DNA of 64,000 nt. Origin: Waddliaceae bacterium. GTDB taxonomy: Bacteria > Chlamydiota > Chlamydiia > Chlamydiales > GCA-2709385. The translations under genes and the position numbers were made by a program. Positions 54,938-64,000 of the stretch are shown here, in pieces. Where the stretch lies: positions 110,228 through 174,227 of the forward strand of contig PAQS01000024.1 in assembly GCA_002709385.1 (NCBI GenBank). Reading direction: 5' to 3'. Position 1 is the first letter of the stretch. Each line of letters starts with the position of its first letter. A model generated the notes under the pieces. The model made no database searches, had not been told where the DNA came from, and saw only the letters and a program-made list of their open reading frames with translations.

Positions 54938-57703
54938 ATGGGTATGAACGCTGAGAACTTAGCGATCCTGGAAGAGTTATACGAACAATATACACAAAAC
55001 CCAACGAGCGTTGCTCCAGAATGGCAAACGTTTTTCGCTGAGGTAGAACAAGATGGAAATGGTACACACGCTCCATCAAACAATACAATGCCTAAAATGG
55101 TATTCACAGCAGCAAGTGCAGATATCAGAGTATTCAATCTTATACAAGCCTATCGCACTTATGGTCATTTGCTTGCGAAGTTTAATCCCATAGATACACA
55201 TCCTAAAACCGATGTAGAACAACTGAACCCCAGTAACTTCGGTTTTTCTCCTCGTGAAATGGAAGAAAGCTTTCCCTCCTGCGGAATCCTAGCGCAAGCA
55301 GAGGCACCACTCAAAGAAATCATCGATGGGCTCCAACAAATCTATAGCGGACGAATCGGAGTGGAATACATGGGGTTACAACGTCCCGAAATGGAACAGT
55401 GGCTCCAACAACGTATAGAACCCACTCGATTCCAACCCAATCTCACCATCGAAGAAAAACGCTCCATCTTAAAACACTTAAACAAATCTGAACTCTTTGA
55501 AGTCTTCCTCCACACAAAGTATGTAGGACAAAAACGCTTCTCTTTAGAAGGGGGCGAAACACTGATTCCTATTCTTTCCGCTTGTATCGCTTCTGGAAGT
55601 AACTTAGGCTTAGAAGAATTCTATATTGGCTTTGCGCACAGAGGGCGCTTAAACGTCTTAGCAAACATCCTCAATAAAGCATATAGTGACATCTTCCACG
55701 AATTTGAAGATGCAGGCCTCCCAGGTTCATTTGAAGGCAGCGGAGACGTAAAATACCACAAAGGCTACCTTTCTGAGTTAACAAGTGACAGCGGGAAAAA
55801 AGTTCGAGTTAGTGTAACAGCTAACCCTAGCCACCTAGAAGCAGTGAACGCTGTGGTAGAAGGACAGGTTCGAGCACGCCAAGTCATGCGAGATGACGCT
55901 TATCACAAAGTCGTTCCCATTCTGATTCATGGAGATGCGGCGGTTGCAGGACAGGGAGTTGTCTATGAAACCATGCAGCTCTTCGATCTTCCTGGATACC
56001 GCACAGGGGGAACCATCCACTTTGTGATCAATAACCAAATCGGTTTCACAACCCTACCAAAAGATGCTCGCTCTACTCGCTATTGCACAGATATTGCTCG
56101 TTCATTCGGAGCGCCGGTTTTTCACGTAAATGCGGAAGATCCAGAGGGCTGTGTATACGCAACACAACTAGCCATCGAGATTCGCCAACGCTTCCACTGT
56201 GACGTCTTTATTGAACTCAATTGTTTCCGTAAGTACGGCCATAATGAAGGTGATGAGCCAGCTTTCACTCAACCTCTTGAATACCAGCTGATTCGCAAGA
56301 AAAAATCGAGTCGAGAGCTTTATCGTGATGAACTGATTCAACAGGGCGTTCTCGAACGGGAGATAGCAGAACAGTTAGAGCAAGAATTCCGTTCAGATCT
56401 GCAAAAAGCACAAGAGGGAACTCTAGAGCGTGTGCAGCAGGCTGAGGTGAGTAAGGAGATTCCAGACAAAAAGCCACAGGAGCTTTCTAAGCATGTGATT
56501 TTTAGTCCTGTAGACACAAAAGTCTCTGTAGATGATTTACAAATGATTGCGGAGAAATTCTGTACCATACCGGAAAGTTTCAATATCCACCGTAAGTTGA
56601 AACGCTTGATCGAAGATCGCTGCAAAATGGTGAAAGGCGATATCGATGCACAAGTAATTGACTGGGGAATGGGCGAGCACCTGGCTTTTGCTACTTTGCT
56701 TTGGGAAGGGCGCCATGTTCGTTTATCAGGACAAGATTCTCGACGAGGAACCTTCAGTCACCGTCACGCGATGTGGATGGATCAAAAAGCAGAGCGTAAG
56801 TATTTTCCTTTGAATCATCTCAAAGAAAAACAAGGGCGTTTTGATGTATTCAATAGTCCTTTATCTGAATACGCCGTACTTGGTTTTGAGTTTGGATACA
56901 GTCTTTGTGATGATGATGCCTTAGTGATGTGGGAAGCGCAGTTTGGTGATTTCAGTAACGGTGCGCAAATCATTATCGATCAGTTTATTGCCACAGCAGA
57001 AATGAAGTGGGGATCTCAGCATCGTACAACAATGCTTTTACCACATGGTTATGAGGGACAAGGACCAGAACACTCTTCTGCGCGTATAGAGAGATTCCTA
57101 CAGCTATCAGGTGATTTCAATATGCAGGTAGTTAATCCAAGTAGCCCTGCTCAGCTTTTCCATTTACTTCGTCGTCAAGTACACGCTCCTTGGTTTAAGC
57201 CATTGATCGTGTTTACTCCGAAAGGCCTCTTGCGTTTACCTGCTTGTACAAGTTCTTTGCGCGAGTTTAGTGAAGGTAGTTTCCAGGAAATCATTGATGA
57301 TGTAATAGCGAATAAGAAGAAAGTAAAGCGTTTAGCTTTCTGTAGCGGGAAAGTGTATTATGACCTTCTTGAAGGGCGTAAAGAAAGTGCTAGAGATGAC
57401 GTAGCTATTGTACGTATAGAGCAGATGTACCCCTTGTATACGCAAAAGTTAGAAGAAATCATTTCCCAGTACCCTGCTGCAAAAGAAATTGTTTGGGTGC
57501 AAGAAGAGCCAAGTAATATGGCTGGATGGGATTATATCGCTCCTACATTGCAGAAACTTTGCCCCAAAGGCTCTTCTGTGCATTATATAGGGCGTACGCG
57601 AAGTGCCTCTCCGGCGGTGGGCTCTTTCCGTAAACACAAATTACAGCAAGCTCAAATAGTGAGCGAGTTGTTCCAGCTTGAACCTTTAAGTCAGGGTAAG
57701 TGA
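54938..57703 (+). CDS. sucA: 2-oxoglutarate dehydrogenase E1 component
   Basis: 921-residue thiamine-diphosphate enzyme decarboxylating 2-oxoglutarate. N-terminal segment [22 protein letters not shown] matches the E1o start that contacts the complex. Core motifs: [64 protein letters not shown] and [24 protein letters not shown]. Two close ATGs (54938 and 54944) lie 11-17 nt after GAGGAG; the first is used. The 280 bp upstream are AT-rich without a gene. sucB follows after 4 bp. Confidence 0.96.
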   Translation: MGMNAENLAILEELYEQYTQNPTSVAPEWQTFFAEVEQDGNGTHAPSNNTMPKMVFTAASADIRVFNLIQAYRTYGHLLAKFNPIDTHPKTDVEQLNPSNFGFSPREMEESFPSCGILAQAEAPLKEIIDGLQQIYSGRIGVEYMGLQRPEMEQWLQQRIEPTRFQPNLTIEEKRSILKHLNKSELFEVFLHTKYVGQKRFSLEGGETLIPILSACIASGSNLGLEEFYIGFAHRGRLNVLANILNKAYSDIFHEFEDAGLPGSFEGSGDVKYHKGYLSELTSDSGKKVRVSVTANPSHLEAVNAVVEGQVRARQVMRDDAYHKVVPILIHGDAAVAGQGVVYETMQLFDLPGYRTGGTIHFVINNQIGFTTLPKDARSTRYCTDIARSFGAPVFHVNAEDPEGCVYATQLAIEIRQRFHCDVFIELNCFRKYGHNEGDEPAFTQPLEYQLIRKKKSSRELYRDELIQQGVLEREIAEQLEQEFRSDLQKAQEGTLERVQQAEVSKEIPDKKPQELSKHVIFSPVDTKVSVDDLQMIAEKFCTIPESFNIHRKLKRLIEDRCKMVKGDIDAQVIDWGMGEHLAFATLLWEGRHVRLSGQDSRRGTFSHRHAMWMDQKAERKYFPLNHLKEKQGRFDVFNSPLSEYAVLGFEFGYSLCDDDALVMWEAQFGDFSNGAQIIIDQFIATAEMKWGSQHRTTMLLPHGYEGQGPEHSSARIERFLQLSGDFNMQVVNPSSPAQLFHLLRRQVHAPWFKPLIVFTPKGLLRLPACTSSLREFSEGSFQEIIDDVIANKKKVKRLAFCSGKVYYDLLEGRKESARDDVAIVRIEQMYPLYTQKLEEIISQYPAAKEIVWVQEEPSNMAGWDYIAPTLQKLCPKGSSVHYIGRTRSASPAVGSFRKHKLQQAQIVSELFQLEPLSQGK

Positions 57704-57707
57704 GATA

Positions 57708-58880
57708 ATGAGTGCAGAAATCACAGTTCCTCAAATGGGGGAATCCATTACAGAAGCGACTATTGGTACCATTCTTAAAGAGAATGGATCTCAAGTGAAA
57801 ATGGATGAGGAAATTCTTGAGCTAGAAACGGATAAAGTAAATCAAGCGATTTATGCTCCATGTGATGGTGTCCTTAACTTAAGCATTCAAGTAGATGATG
57901 TGGTGAAAATCGGTCAGAAGCTTGGTGAAATTTCTAGTAATGGCGCTGCTTCAGCATCTCCAGCCCCAGCTCCGGAAGCAAAAAAAGAAAAAGAGGCTCC
58001 TACTCCTACTGCGAGTACAGAGCTAAAAGTAGCCCCAGTAGCTACTAGTAACAATGGTTCTACAGTACGTAAGAGCAGGGATGAAGGTCTTAAAGACTTA
58101 CTTAGTGAGACAAAAACTCCTGCAGCTCCTGCGCCAGCCCCTGTTGCAGCGGCAGCACCGGCTCCACAATCAGTAGGAGAGCGCTCAGAGTCTCGTCGTA
58201 GAATGAGTCGTATTCGCCAGGTTATCGCCAAGCGCTTAGTGGAAACACAGCAAAACACTGCCATGCTCACAACTTTTAACGAGGTTGATATGAGCGCTGT
58301 AATGGCATTGCGTAGTAAGTATAAAGACTCTTTCGAAAAGCAGCATGATGCACGCTTAGGATTTCTTTCATTTTTCATCAAAGCATCTGTATCAGCAATG
58401 CAAGCGTTTCCTGATATCAATGCATACATAGATGAAACAGAAATCGTACAGCGTAATTACTTTGATATTGGTGTGGCTGTAGGTACTGATCGTGGCTTAT
58501 TGGTTCCCGTTTTACGTGATTGCGACCAAAAAACTTTTGCACAGATTGAGCAGGGAATTATTGATTTTGCGAAACGTGCTCGTACCGGTGGCTTAGGAGT
58601 TGATGAGCTACAAGGTGGCGGTTTTACCATTACAAATGGTGGAATTTATGGCTCTATGCTCTCTACACCTATTCTCAACCAAGGCCAAAGCGGTATTTTG
58701 GGCATGCATAACATTGTGAAGCGTGCAGTAGTTGTGAATGACGAAATTGTGATTCGTCCAATGATGTACCTAGCTCTTAGTTATGATCATCGCATTGTGG
58801 ATGGAAAGGAAGCTGTATCCTTTTTAGTACATGTGAAGAACTGTTTAGAAGATCCAACACGTTTGATACTGAATGTCTGA
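57708..58880 (+). CDS. sucB: Dihydrolipoyl succinyltransferase (E2o)
   Basis: 390 residues. Lipoyl domain 1-76 with the lipoyl Lys in [11 protein letters not shown] (~43). A long Ala/Pro linker (~80-160) follows, then the acyltransferase domain from ~165 ([48 protein letters not shown]), with catalytic [12 protein letters not shown] near 355. The usual peripheral-subunit-binding domain (with a GTGxxGRI core) is not evident; only [16 protein letters not shown] remains in its place. It transfers succinyl groups to CoA in the TCA cycle complex with the flanking sucA and lpdA products. Confidence 0.95.
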   Translation: MSAEITVPQMGESITEATIGTILKENGSQVKMDEEILELETDKVNQAIYAPCDGVLNLSIQVDDVVKIGQKLGEISSNGAASASPAPAPEAKKEKEAPTPTASTELKVAPVATSNNGSTVRKSRDEGLKDLLSETKTPAAPAPAPVAAAAPAPQSVGERSESRRRMSRIRQVIAKRLVETQQNTAMLTTFNEVDMSAVMALRSKYKDSFEKQHDARLGFLSFFIKASVSAMQAFPDINAYIDETEIVQRNYFDIGVAVGTDRGLLVPVLRDCDQKTFAQIEQGIIDFAKRARTGGLGVDELQGGGFTITNGGIYGSMLSTPILNQGQSGILGMHNIVKRAVVVNDEIVIRPMMYLALSYDHRIVDGKEAVSFLVHVKNCLEDPTRLILNV

Positions 58881-58898
58881 TGACTAGGGAGTAAGACA

Positions 58899-60284
58899 AT
58901 GACGAAAGAATATGATCTAGTAGTGATTGGTAGCGGGCCAGGTGGTTATGTAGCAGCTATCCGTGCTGGGCAATTAGGGCTAAAGACAGCGGTCATCGAC
59001 AAAAGAAAGCGCATGGGCGGAACTTGCTTGAATGTAGGTTGCGTACCTTCTAAAACATTGCTTCACGCTACAGAGCTGTATCACAAGATGCAAACTGAAG
59101 CTCAGCGCCTTGGTGTAGAATGCTCTAAGCTAAAATTCAATCTTCCCCAAGCGTTGAAAAACCAGCAGGATGTGATTGAAGGGCTTGGTAATGGAATTCA
59201 AGGCCTGATGAAAAAGAATAAGGTAGATGCGATTGAAGGCAAAGCTACTTTGACAGGTCCAAATACTATTGATGTGAATGGTCAATCTATTCAAGCCAAA
59301 AACATCCTTCTTGCTACGGGATCTCAGCCTATTGCTGGTCCTTTTGGAGAGTTTGATGAAAAGGTTGTTCTTTCTTCAACAGGAGCTCTTAGCCTTCCAA
59401 AGATTCCAAAGCGTATGGTTGTTGTGGGAGCTGGAGTGATCGGCTTAGAGATGGCTTCTGTATATAGCCGCATTGGTACAGATGTGGTCATTGTAGAACT
59501 AATGAACGAGGTTCTTCCTGGTCAAGATAAAGATGTATGCAAAACGGTACAGCAACTCTTGAAAAAACAAGGGATGACTGTGCAGCTGGGAACGAAGGTA
59601 CAGCTTAAGAGCAAATCTGCGAAAGGGGTAAAGATAGCTCTTGAGAAAAATGGTAAGGTGACGGATTTAGATGCCGATGTGATCCTCGTTTCTATTGGTC
59701 GAAGCCCATACACTGAAGGTCTTGGTTTAGAAACTGTTGGTGTGAAAATGACAGAACGCGGACAAGTTCTTGTGGATGATCATTACCGCAGTTCTGTGTC
59801 AAATATCTATGCTATTGGTGACATTGTAGATGGGCCTATGCTCGCTCACCGTGCTTCTGAAGAAGGGGTTGCGGTAGTAGAAGCTTTAGCTGGAAAATCC
59901 CCACACGTGAATCATTTGGCTATTCCTGGGGTTGTGTACACATGGCCTGAGGTTGCTTCTGTTGGTTTAACAGAGCAAGAGTGTAAAGAGCGTGGTTTAG
60001 ACTGTAAAATAGGTAAATTCTTTTTCAAAGGGAATAGCCGTGCTCGTTGTACAGGTGATGACTCTGGTTTTGTAAAAGTGATTGGCGAAAGCAAAACAGA
60101 TCGCATTGTAGGCATGCATATTGTTGGAGCAAATGCAGGGGATTTAATTCACGAGGGTGTTTTAGCTATCGAGAAAAAAATGACTCTAGCAGAGTTAGGT
60201 GCAGCATGTCATGCTCACCCAACCTATGCAGAAGCTGTAAAGGAAGCTGCTTTAGCTGCTCATGGAGAAGCGATTCATGCATAA
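58899..60284 (+). CDS. lpdA: Dihydrolipoamide dehydrogenase (E3)
   Basis: 461 residues. FAD site VVIGSGPGGYVAAIRAGQLG; redox disulfide in GGTCLNVGCVPSKTLLH; NAD site VVVGAGVIGLEMASVYSRIG; second FAD contact NIYAIGDIV; and C-terminal catalytic His-Glu in HAHPTYAEAVKEAALAAHG. It re-oxidises lipoyl groups of E2. Third gene of the sucA-sucB-lpdA operon (18-bp gap), followed directly by a strong terminator. Full family length and all catalytic residues present. Confidence 0.97.
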   Translation: MTKEYDLVVIGSGPGGYVAAIRAGQLGLKTAVIDKRKRMGGTCLNVGCVPSKTLLHATELYHKMQTEAQRLGVECSKLKFNLPQALKNQQDVIEGLGNGIQGLMKKNKVDAIEGKATLTGPNTIDVNGQSIQAKNILLATGSQPIAGPFGEFDEKVVLSSTGALSLPKIPKRMVVVGAGVIGLEMASVYSRIGTDVVIVELMNEVLPGQDKDVCKTVQQLLKKQGMTVQLGTKVQLKSKSAKGVKIALEKNGKVTDLDADVILVSIGRSPYTEGLGLETVGVKMTERGQVLVDDHYRSSVSNIYAIGDIVDGPMLAHRASEEGVAVVEALAGKSPHVNHLAIPGVVYTWPEVASVGLTEQECKERGLDCKIGKFFFKGNSRARCTGDDSGFVKVIGESKTDRIVGMHIVGANAGDLIHEGVLAIEKKMTLAELGAACHAHPTYAEAVKEAALAAHGEAIHA

Positions 60285-60325
60285 TAAAAGAGCCGCTTAA
60301 GATTTATCTTAAGCGGCTCTTTTAT
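60284..60325 (+). terminator. Strong bidirectional hairpin between lpdA and the iscA-like gene
   Basis: AAAAGAGCCGCTTAAGAT, short loop, ATCTTAAGCGGCTCTTTTAT. A-run on one side and T-run on the other let it act for both convergent units. Confidence 0.92.
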
Positions 60326-60328
60326 CGT

Positions 60329-60913
60329 CTAACGATAGCTGTGGTTGGATCCGCAACCGCAGCTAGATACTACGTTGGGGTTGCTGACTTTGAAGCCAGA
60401 TCCCATGAGCCCTCCATCGATATAGTCAATACTACTACCTAATAGGCGTTCTCTTTGGCTACGTTTTACGTAGATAGGGATCCCTTGAGGAGTATTGAAA
60501 ATGTCGTCGTTTTCGTCAGCTTGCTTAGCAAAATCTAGGACGTATTCGAAGTCACCACAGTTGCCTGGTTTTTCTTCAAGACGTAGTCCGTAACCTTGCT
60601 TTCCATCAACTTTACAAGCTTCTAAAAACTTTGTTGCAGCCTGATCGCTTATGGTGATGGTTGTCATATCGACTTTTTGAGAAACAATTGCATTGAGTCG
60701 ATCCACAAGAGCATCCACATCAGCCATGGTTTTTCCGTGGCCTAGCATACCTGCTAGTAAGGTCTCAAAAGTTGCAGCTCCGCAACCAACACAGTGAAGT
60801 CCAGTATTTGTAAGTTCCTGACCAAGAAGTTCGCCTTTTCCAGGGAACAAACGCAAAATCTCTTGGATCACCATGTGCTTGTGAATTGGTTTTTCAGGTC
60901 GCTGATCTTGCAT
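60329..60913 (-). CDS. DUF1858 - A-type iron-sulfur carrier (IscA/HesB) fusion
   Basis: 194 residues. Residues ~14-72 are a DUF1858 domain: VIQEILRLFPGKGELLGQEL, then GLHCVGCGAATFETLLAGM with its two Cys. Residues ~83-194 are an IscA/ErpA-type carrier: ITISDQAATKFLE, GYGLRLEEKPGNCGDFEYVL with the first ligand Cys, IPIYVKRSQRE, DYIDGGLMGSGFKVSNPN, and C-terminal SCGCGSN with the other two. It likely shuttles Fe-S clusters. The DUF1858 fusion gives two more Cys, possibly an extra cluster or redox site. Immediately upstream of it on the strand is a 2Fe-2S ferredoxin. Confidence 0.87.
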   Translation of the reverse strand: MQDQRPEKPIHKHMVIQEILRLFPGKGELLGQELTNTGLHCVGCGAATFETLLAGMLGHGKTMADVDALVDRLNAIVSQKVDMTTITISDQAATKFLEACKVDGKQGYGLRLEEKPGNCGDFEYVLDFAKQADENDDIFNTPQGIPIYVKRSQRERLLGSSIDYIDGGLMGSGFKVSNPNVVSSCGCGSNHSYR

Positions 60914-60931
60914 GACTTAAGTACCTCAAAC

Positions 60932-61234
60932 TTAAAAACGGAGTGTGATTGTGCCTTTTTGCTTGATGCGGCACTGGCAAGCTAAACGCTCTTCACCAGT
61001 TTCTTCAACTTCTTCGCCTAAAAAGTCTACTTCTTCCTGTGTAGGAGTTGAAAGGCATTCATGTCCATCAACAATTTCAATTACACAAGTCCCGCAAACA
61101 CCTTCGGTACAAGCAAAAGGAACACCAGCTTCTTCACAAATTTCTTGAATTTCAGATCCAATAGGTAAATCGATTTCTTCACCGCTGTGTTCAAAAATAA
61201 TTTTTGCTTTTTCATCATCCTTGATGTCGGACAT
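60932..61234 (-). CDS. 2Fe-2S ferredoxin, plant type
   Basis: 100 residues. Cluster ligands in ACTEGVCGTC (C-x4-C-x2-C) and a later ACQC, in the order of plant-type ferredoxins. The sequence between is acidic (STPTQEEVDFLGEEVEETGEE), as in electron-transfer partners of reductases. The N-terminus (MSDIKDDEKAKIIFEHSGEEIDLP) matches the beta-grasp fold. Co-directional with and 18 bp before the DUF1858-IscA gene, which may deliver its cluster. Confidence 0.93.
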   Translation of the reverse strand: MSDIKDDEKAKIIFEHSGEEIDLPIGSEIQEICEEAGVPFACTEGVCGTCVIEIVDGHECLSTPTQEEVDFLGEEVEETGEERLACQCRIKQKGTITLRF

Positions 61235-61348
61235 TACTTTCTCCTAGGTTCTCATCTTCATAACGAAAAAATTGTATGATGATCATGCTATTTAAGCAAC
61301 AATTTCATGCTTTCAGTTCTGAGAAGATGATTAAATGTTAAGTGAAGA

Positions 61349-61436
61349 TAAAATGCGGCGAAGCAAAGAATCTACTAAGACGCAGCGAAAAAAAAATATT
61401 ATTACAGTTCTTTCGTTGCTTCGCCGTGTTTAATTA
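61349..61436 (+). repeat. Dispersed palindromic element (GCGGCGAAGC repeat), near-complete copy
   Basis: Left arm TAAAATGCGGCGAAGCAAAG (61349 on), right arm TTCTTTCGTTGCTTCGCCGT (61408 on), separated by ACTAAGACGCAGCG and an A-run. The arms are imperfect inverted repeats. Relatives are at 49843-49869 and 52159-52189; the terminator at 46871 has the same core. A short inverted-repeat or MITE-like family, or a repeated terminator, is the best guess. Confidence 0.65.
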
Positions 61437-61446
61437 AAAAAAATCA

Positions 61447-62535
61447 TCAGGTCTGTAGTGCTTTTCTTAGGTTTTTCCATATGAGCACACAAGCAGTCAC
61501 AATAAAAGGAATGCTCAACCATTGTCCCATGAGAAGGAAAGAACCTTCATGAATAAATTCGCTTTGAGGAACTTTCAGATACTCGAGAAAAAAACGAGAA
61601 CCAAAAATTAAAAGAAAAAATACCCCTATAAGAAAACCATTAAACTTAAAAGAAAACTTTTTCCATAAACCTAGAAGAATGAAAAAAGAGCAGAAATAAG
61701 CAATCGCCTCGTAAAGTTGCACAGGGTGCCTAGGAACTGCTACAAGACCTTCTCGAGGATGCCCAAATAAAACAGCCCATGGGGCGTCGCTAGGAATACC
61801 AACAATTTCTTGATTAATGAAGTTTCCTAAACGAATCATAGCACCAACAAGTGCTGTGGGAATAGCAAGGGTGTCAAGGACAAATAAAGTACGAATGTAA
61901 GGAAACTCTTTGACCGTCTTTCGTTCGTACAAAATCAAACTGATGATGATTCCAGCTGCTGCACCATGACTTGCTAAACCTCCTTCCCAAGTGCGAAAAA
62001 AAACAAGAGGGTCGGCTAGTAAAAGATCTAAATCGTAAAACAACATGTGGCCTAAGCGAGCACCGAGAATGGTGGCAACAACAACATACCAGGTAAGACG
62101 GTCAACAAGATGAAATGCACTTTCTTTTGATGTATGGACTGCACCTGAAAATAGAGCCTCAAGCTTTTCACGAGTGGTATCAGGGTGCGCAGCTATGTAT
62201 TGTTGCATCCCTTTGTGTAAGGTGCTTTGTAGTGATGGATCAATGTGTTTTTTCTTTAAGCTATTTTTTAATTCTTTTTGTGATTTGCTAGATAGTTGTG
62301 TGTTTAGAGAAGGTGTTTTTTCAAAAATTTCTGCGTATAAAAGCCAATTATGTATTTCGAATTCTGTAATTTCAGGACGACTGCGAATATACGAGTTATA
62401 GAGATAGCGAAGGAGGTAGTGTCCTAATAAGAAACCAAAGGCAAATAAAACGCCGTACCAAACGACAGGGTGTTGAATAAAGGGGATCTTAAAAGCGACT
62501 GGATCTGGATCCCAATAAATAGCAGCAAGCAACAT
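61447..62535 (-). CDS. lgt: Prolipoprotein diacylglyceryl transferase with large insertion
   Basis: 362 residues from the ATG at 62535, chosen because GGAGG lies 8 nt upstream (the earlier ATG overlaps that site). Integral membrane enzyme attaching diacylglycerol to lipobox cysteines. IQHPVVWYGVLFAFGFLLG is the Lgt start; GARLGHMLFYD and EGGLASHGAAAGIIISL contain the Lgt core with the conserved His and Arg; then GNFINQEIVG and HPVQLYEA. An extra ~85-residue charged stretch (about 75-155, SSKSQKELKNSLKKKHIDPS to REKLEALF) sits between the first and second core blocks, making it longer than the usual 260-290. Confidence 0.93.
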   Translation of the reverse strand: MLLAAIYWDPDPVAFKIPFIQHPVVWYGVLFAFGFLLGHYLLRYLYNSYIRSRPEITEFEIHNWLLYAEIFEKTPSLNTQLSSKSQKELKNSLKKKHIDPSLQSTLHKGMQQYIAAHPDTTREKLEALFSGAVHTSKESAFHLVDRLTWYVVVATILGARLGHMLFYDLDLLLADPLVFFRTWEGGLASHGAAAGIIISLILYERKTVKEFPYIRTLFVLDTLAIPTALVGAMIRLGNFINQEIVGIPSDAPWAVLFGHPREGLVAVPRHPVQLYEAIAYFCSFFILLGLWKKFSFKFNGFLIGVFFLLIFGSRFFLEYLKVPQSEFIHEGSFLLMGQWLSIPFIVTACVLIWKNLRKALQT

Positions 62536-62543
62536 AAAGTATT

Positions 62544-62548
62544 CCTCC
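62544..62548 (-). promoter_or_regulatory. Shine-Dalgarno deciding lgt start
   Basis: GGAGG, 8 nt before the ATG at 62535. It overlaps the earlier in-frame ATG at 62550, which is therefore unlikely to be used. Confidence 0.6.
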
Positions 62549-62586
62549 ATATTTACTACTACTATAGGAAAAGACCTAGAAAGAGA

Positions 62587-62617
62587 AAAGGCCTTCAGTG
62601 AATCACTGAAGGCCTTT
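62587..62617 (-). terminator. Terminator of tRNA-Pro
   Basis: AAAGGCCTTCAGTG / CACTGAAGGCCTTT inverted repeat directly behind the tRNA on the minus strand, then CTTTCT. Confidence 0.8.
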
Positions 62618-62622
62618 GTGGT

Positions 62623-62697
62623 TCGGAGTAGAGGGATTCGAACCCCCGACCTACTGCTCCCAAAGCAGTCGCGCTAACCAAACTGCGCTATACTCCG
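62623..62697 (-). tRNA. tRNA-Pro (anticodon UGG)
   Basis: Minus-strand cloverleaf: acceptor CGGAGTA/TACTCCG, discriminator A; D-arm with GCGCAGTTTGGTTAGCGC; anticodon stem ACTGC/GCAGT with loop TTTGGGA, giving anticodon TGG; T-arm GGGGG TTCGAAT CCCTC. The 3' CCA is not encoded in register. Confidence 0.95.
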
Positions 62698-62776
62698 TAA
62701 TAACTTGCGGTTTATGTGCTTAATGTACCATGGGCGTGAATTTTGTGGCAAGCGTAACTTGAATTAAAATCATAAG

Positions 62777-63199
62777 TTATGCTTTTGCGCCAATAAAACG
62801 TAACCAAATCGTAATACTTAAACCCCAAATCATATGAAAGCAAAGAACGAAAATAGGAGTATAAGTTCCTAAATGCATTCCTAAAATTCCTTGGTTTTTA
62901 ACAATAGGCAAAGAAACAAAAAGCTCAAAGGCAGCAGGAATAAGCGCAATGACAATCCCTCTTAAAAACCAGGGACGAGGCATGATAGGCAACAAAAAGA
63001 GTGTAGCCCAAAGCCCACCTTGAATCGTTTTCACATAAAGAAACTGAGTCGTTAAAGCTGGAGCAATTTTTACAGAAAAACTGCCAGACAAGCCAATAGC
63101 TCCAGAAAACCACATACTTAAAGCACAAACAAGCCCTCCAACACAACCCGCTGCAAAAAATAGAGACCAATCATAGAGAAGTTTTGCTGTATTGTTCAT
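62777..63199 (-). CDS. Hypothetical membrane protein, four helices
   Basis: 140 residues from the ATG at 63199 (AGGAG 10 nt upstream; a TTG two codons earlier is possible). Four hydrophobic segments, roughly 11-33 (YDWSLFFAAGCVGGLVCALSM), 52-75, 80-102 (GIVIALIPAAFELFVSLPIV) and 110-135 (FVLCFHMIWGLSITIWL). No known motif. Stands alone between tRNA-Pro and the proline-rich gene. Confidence 0.75.
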   Translation of the reverse strand: MNNTAKLLYDWSLFFAAGCVGGLVCALSMWFSGAIGLSGSFSVKIAPALTTQFLYVKTIQGGLWATLFLLPIMPRPWFLRGIVIALIPAAFELFVSLPIVKNQGILGMHLGTYTPIFVLCFHMIWGLSITIWLRFIGAKA

Positions 63200-63439
63200 T
63201 TTCAAGAAACTCCTAATTGTTACGGTTACCGCGATACTACAAGGTTAAAATTTAAAGGTAAAGTTTTGATTTAATAATAGTAGATAAAAGTTTATTTGTT
63301 CCTGTTATTGACTCGAAAGAAACTGTTAGATTAAAATTACTCTCTTAATTAATTAATCTATAGGATAAACATTATTCTATTTTTGTTTAGATTGTTTTTT
63401 CTACTAGGTTTTCAAAACCGCTCAAAAGGGAGCTTAGGC

Positions 63440-64000
63440 ATGGATGTAAATGTAAATGGTGGTCTTCCAGGTGCAGGAAGACCGCAATTAGGGGGAAGGC
63501 AAAATGCAGTTGATGATAACCTTCCTGGAAACCCGAATCAAGTACAAGATGTAGCAGCCCCTCGTATTAATCCAATGCAAAATCCTCGCATAAGATTGAA
63601 TCAGCTTAATCGAGATAATGGGCCTCCACAACACCCTGGAGAAAACCTTGATGATTTTATTGTGAATTTTAACGGGATGGACCTAAACGATCCTCCTCCT
63701 CAAGCACCTAATTTATTCGGTCAGCAACTTAATGAGAATCCGGGTCAAATTGATTTACCAGAAATAAACCATCCATGGTTATTTCAGCCTGCACCAGAAC
63801 CAGAAGTCCCGGGTGTTAATCCTCCCCCTCAAGCACCAGTACCAAGAGGGCCGGGTGTTAATCCTCCCCCTCAAGCACAATTACCAGGAGGACCGGGTGT
63901 TAATCCTCCTCCTCAAGCACAATTACCAGGAGGACCGGGTGTTAATCCTCCCCCTCAAGCACAATTACCAGGAGGACCGGGTATTAATCCTCCCCCTCAA
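63440..64000 (+). CDS. Proline-rich repeat protein, N-terminal part (runs off window)
   Basis: ATG at 63440 with GGGAG 9 nt upstream; at least 187 codons, open at the right edge. It starts MDVNVNGGLPGAGRPQ. The first ~120 residues are Gly/Pro/Asn/Gln-rich and lack a Sec signal. From 63809 on there are at least five tandem 42-bp repeats encoding a 14-residue unit PGVNPPPQAQLPGG. The PPPQ blocks resemble ligands for profilin, SH3 or EVH1 domains, as in secreted proteins acting on host actin. Secretion and function are inference. Confidence 0.75.
   Translation, partial: MDVNVNGGLPGAGRPQLGGRQNAVDDNLPGNPNQVQDVAAPRINPMQNPRIRLNQLNRDNGPPQHPGENLDDFIVNFNGMDLNDPPPQAPNLFGQQLNENPGQIDLPEINHPWLFQPAPEPEVPGVNPPPQAPVPRGPGVNPPPQAQLPGGPGVNPPPQAQLPGGPGVNPPPQAQLPGGPGINPPPQ
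63809..64000 (+). repeat. 42-bp tandem coding repeats
   Basis: Units start at 63809, 63851, 63893, 63935 and 63977, each beginning CCGGGTGTTAATCC (last one with ATT). Third-position changes (CCC/CCT) suggest selection on the protein. Confidence 0.9.

Noticed and set aside
57914..58429. 171-codon minus-strand frame opposite sucB
   Set aside because: Its Ala/Gly-rich part is the complement of the sucB Ala/Pro linker; sucB is unmistakable.
63809..64000. Regular 42-bp repeats that could suggest a CRISPR array
   Set aside because: The units are contiguous, without spacers, and lie in an open coding frame with synonymous third-base changes.

Overview
The window looks like an AT-rich chromosome segment from an environmental (amoeba- or arthropod-type) member of the Chlamydiae. 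Evidence for this includes two tiny basic proteins of chlamydial type next to each other, a SycD/LcrH-like type III secretion chaperone beside ankyrin proteins, DUF687-like and lipase-like large proteins, a chlamydial-type lgt, ferredoxin and IscA set, and many large lineage-specific proteins without obvious relatives. I cannot name the genus from sequence alone.

Layout. 1-6.2 kb is housekeeping on the minus strand: corC-ybeY, two small basic proteins, a tandem palindromic repeat, holC-DUF502-rhodanese, and rnr. 6.4-12.6 kb is one tightly overlapping plus-strand operon: a complete stressosome (globin-type RsbR, RsbS, RsbT, RsbX) feeding a hybrid histidine kinase with an RsbT-like N-terminus and a receiver-nucleotide cyclase. 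12.6-18.3 kb holds two paralogous ankyrin proteins, a divergent TPR chaperone and a DUF687-like protein, all plausibly type III secretion related. 18.5-20.6 kb encodes two 6-pyruvoyl-tetrahydropterin synthase-type enzymes, GTP cyclohydrolase I and a short-chain reductase, which together could make a tetrahydrobiopterin-like pterin. A flavin monooxygenase and a kinase-like protein follow on the other strand.

23.5-31.2 kb is a purine operon, purM-purL-purQ-purH-purC/E, ending in an animal-like SAICAR synthetase/class II AIR carboxylase fusion. 31.4-49.7 kb is an accessory stretch of large unknown proteins. It is dominated by a 3110-residue protein whose C-terminal third carries motifs of the DUF3638 giants otherwise best known from fungi and protists. 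Also here are an ankyrin-like protein, a CPBP-type membrane protease and a lipase-like 935-residue protein.

50.0-52.1 kb is an IS607-type element. Its serine transposase has an in-frame amber codon. Its TnpB has the RuvC-II glutamate apparently moved, as in Fanzor-type nucleases, and a structured 3' end that could be its guide RNA. The element sits between two pieces of a dispersed GCGGCGAAGC repeat. Two unknown proteins follow, then sucA-sucB-lpdA, a DUF1858-IscA fusion, a 2Fe-2S ferredoxin, lgt, tRNA-Pro(UGG), a small membrane protein, and the start of a proline-rich repeat protein that runs off the window.
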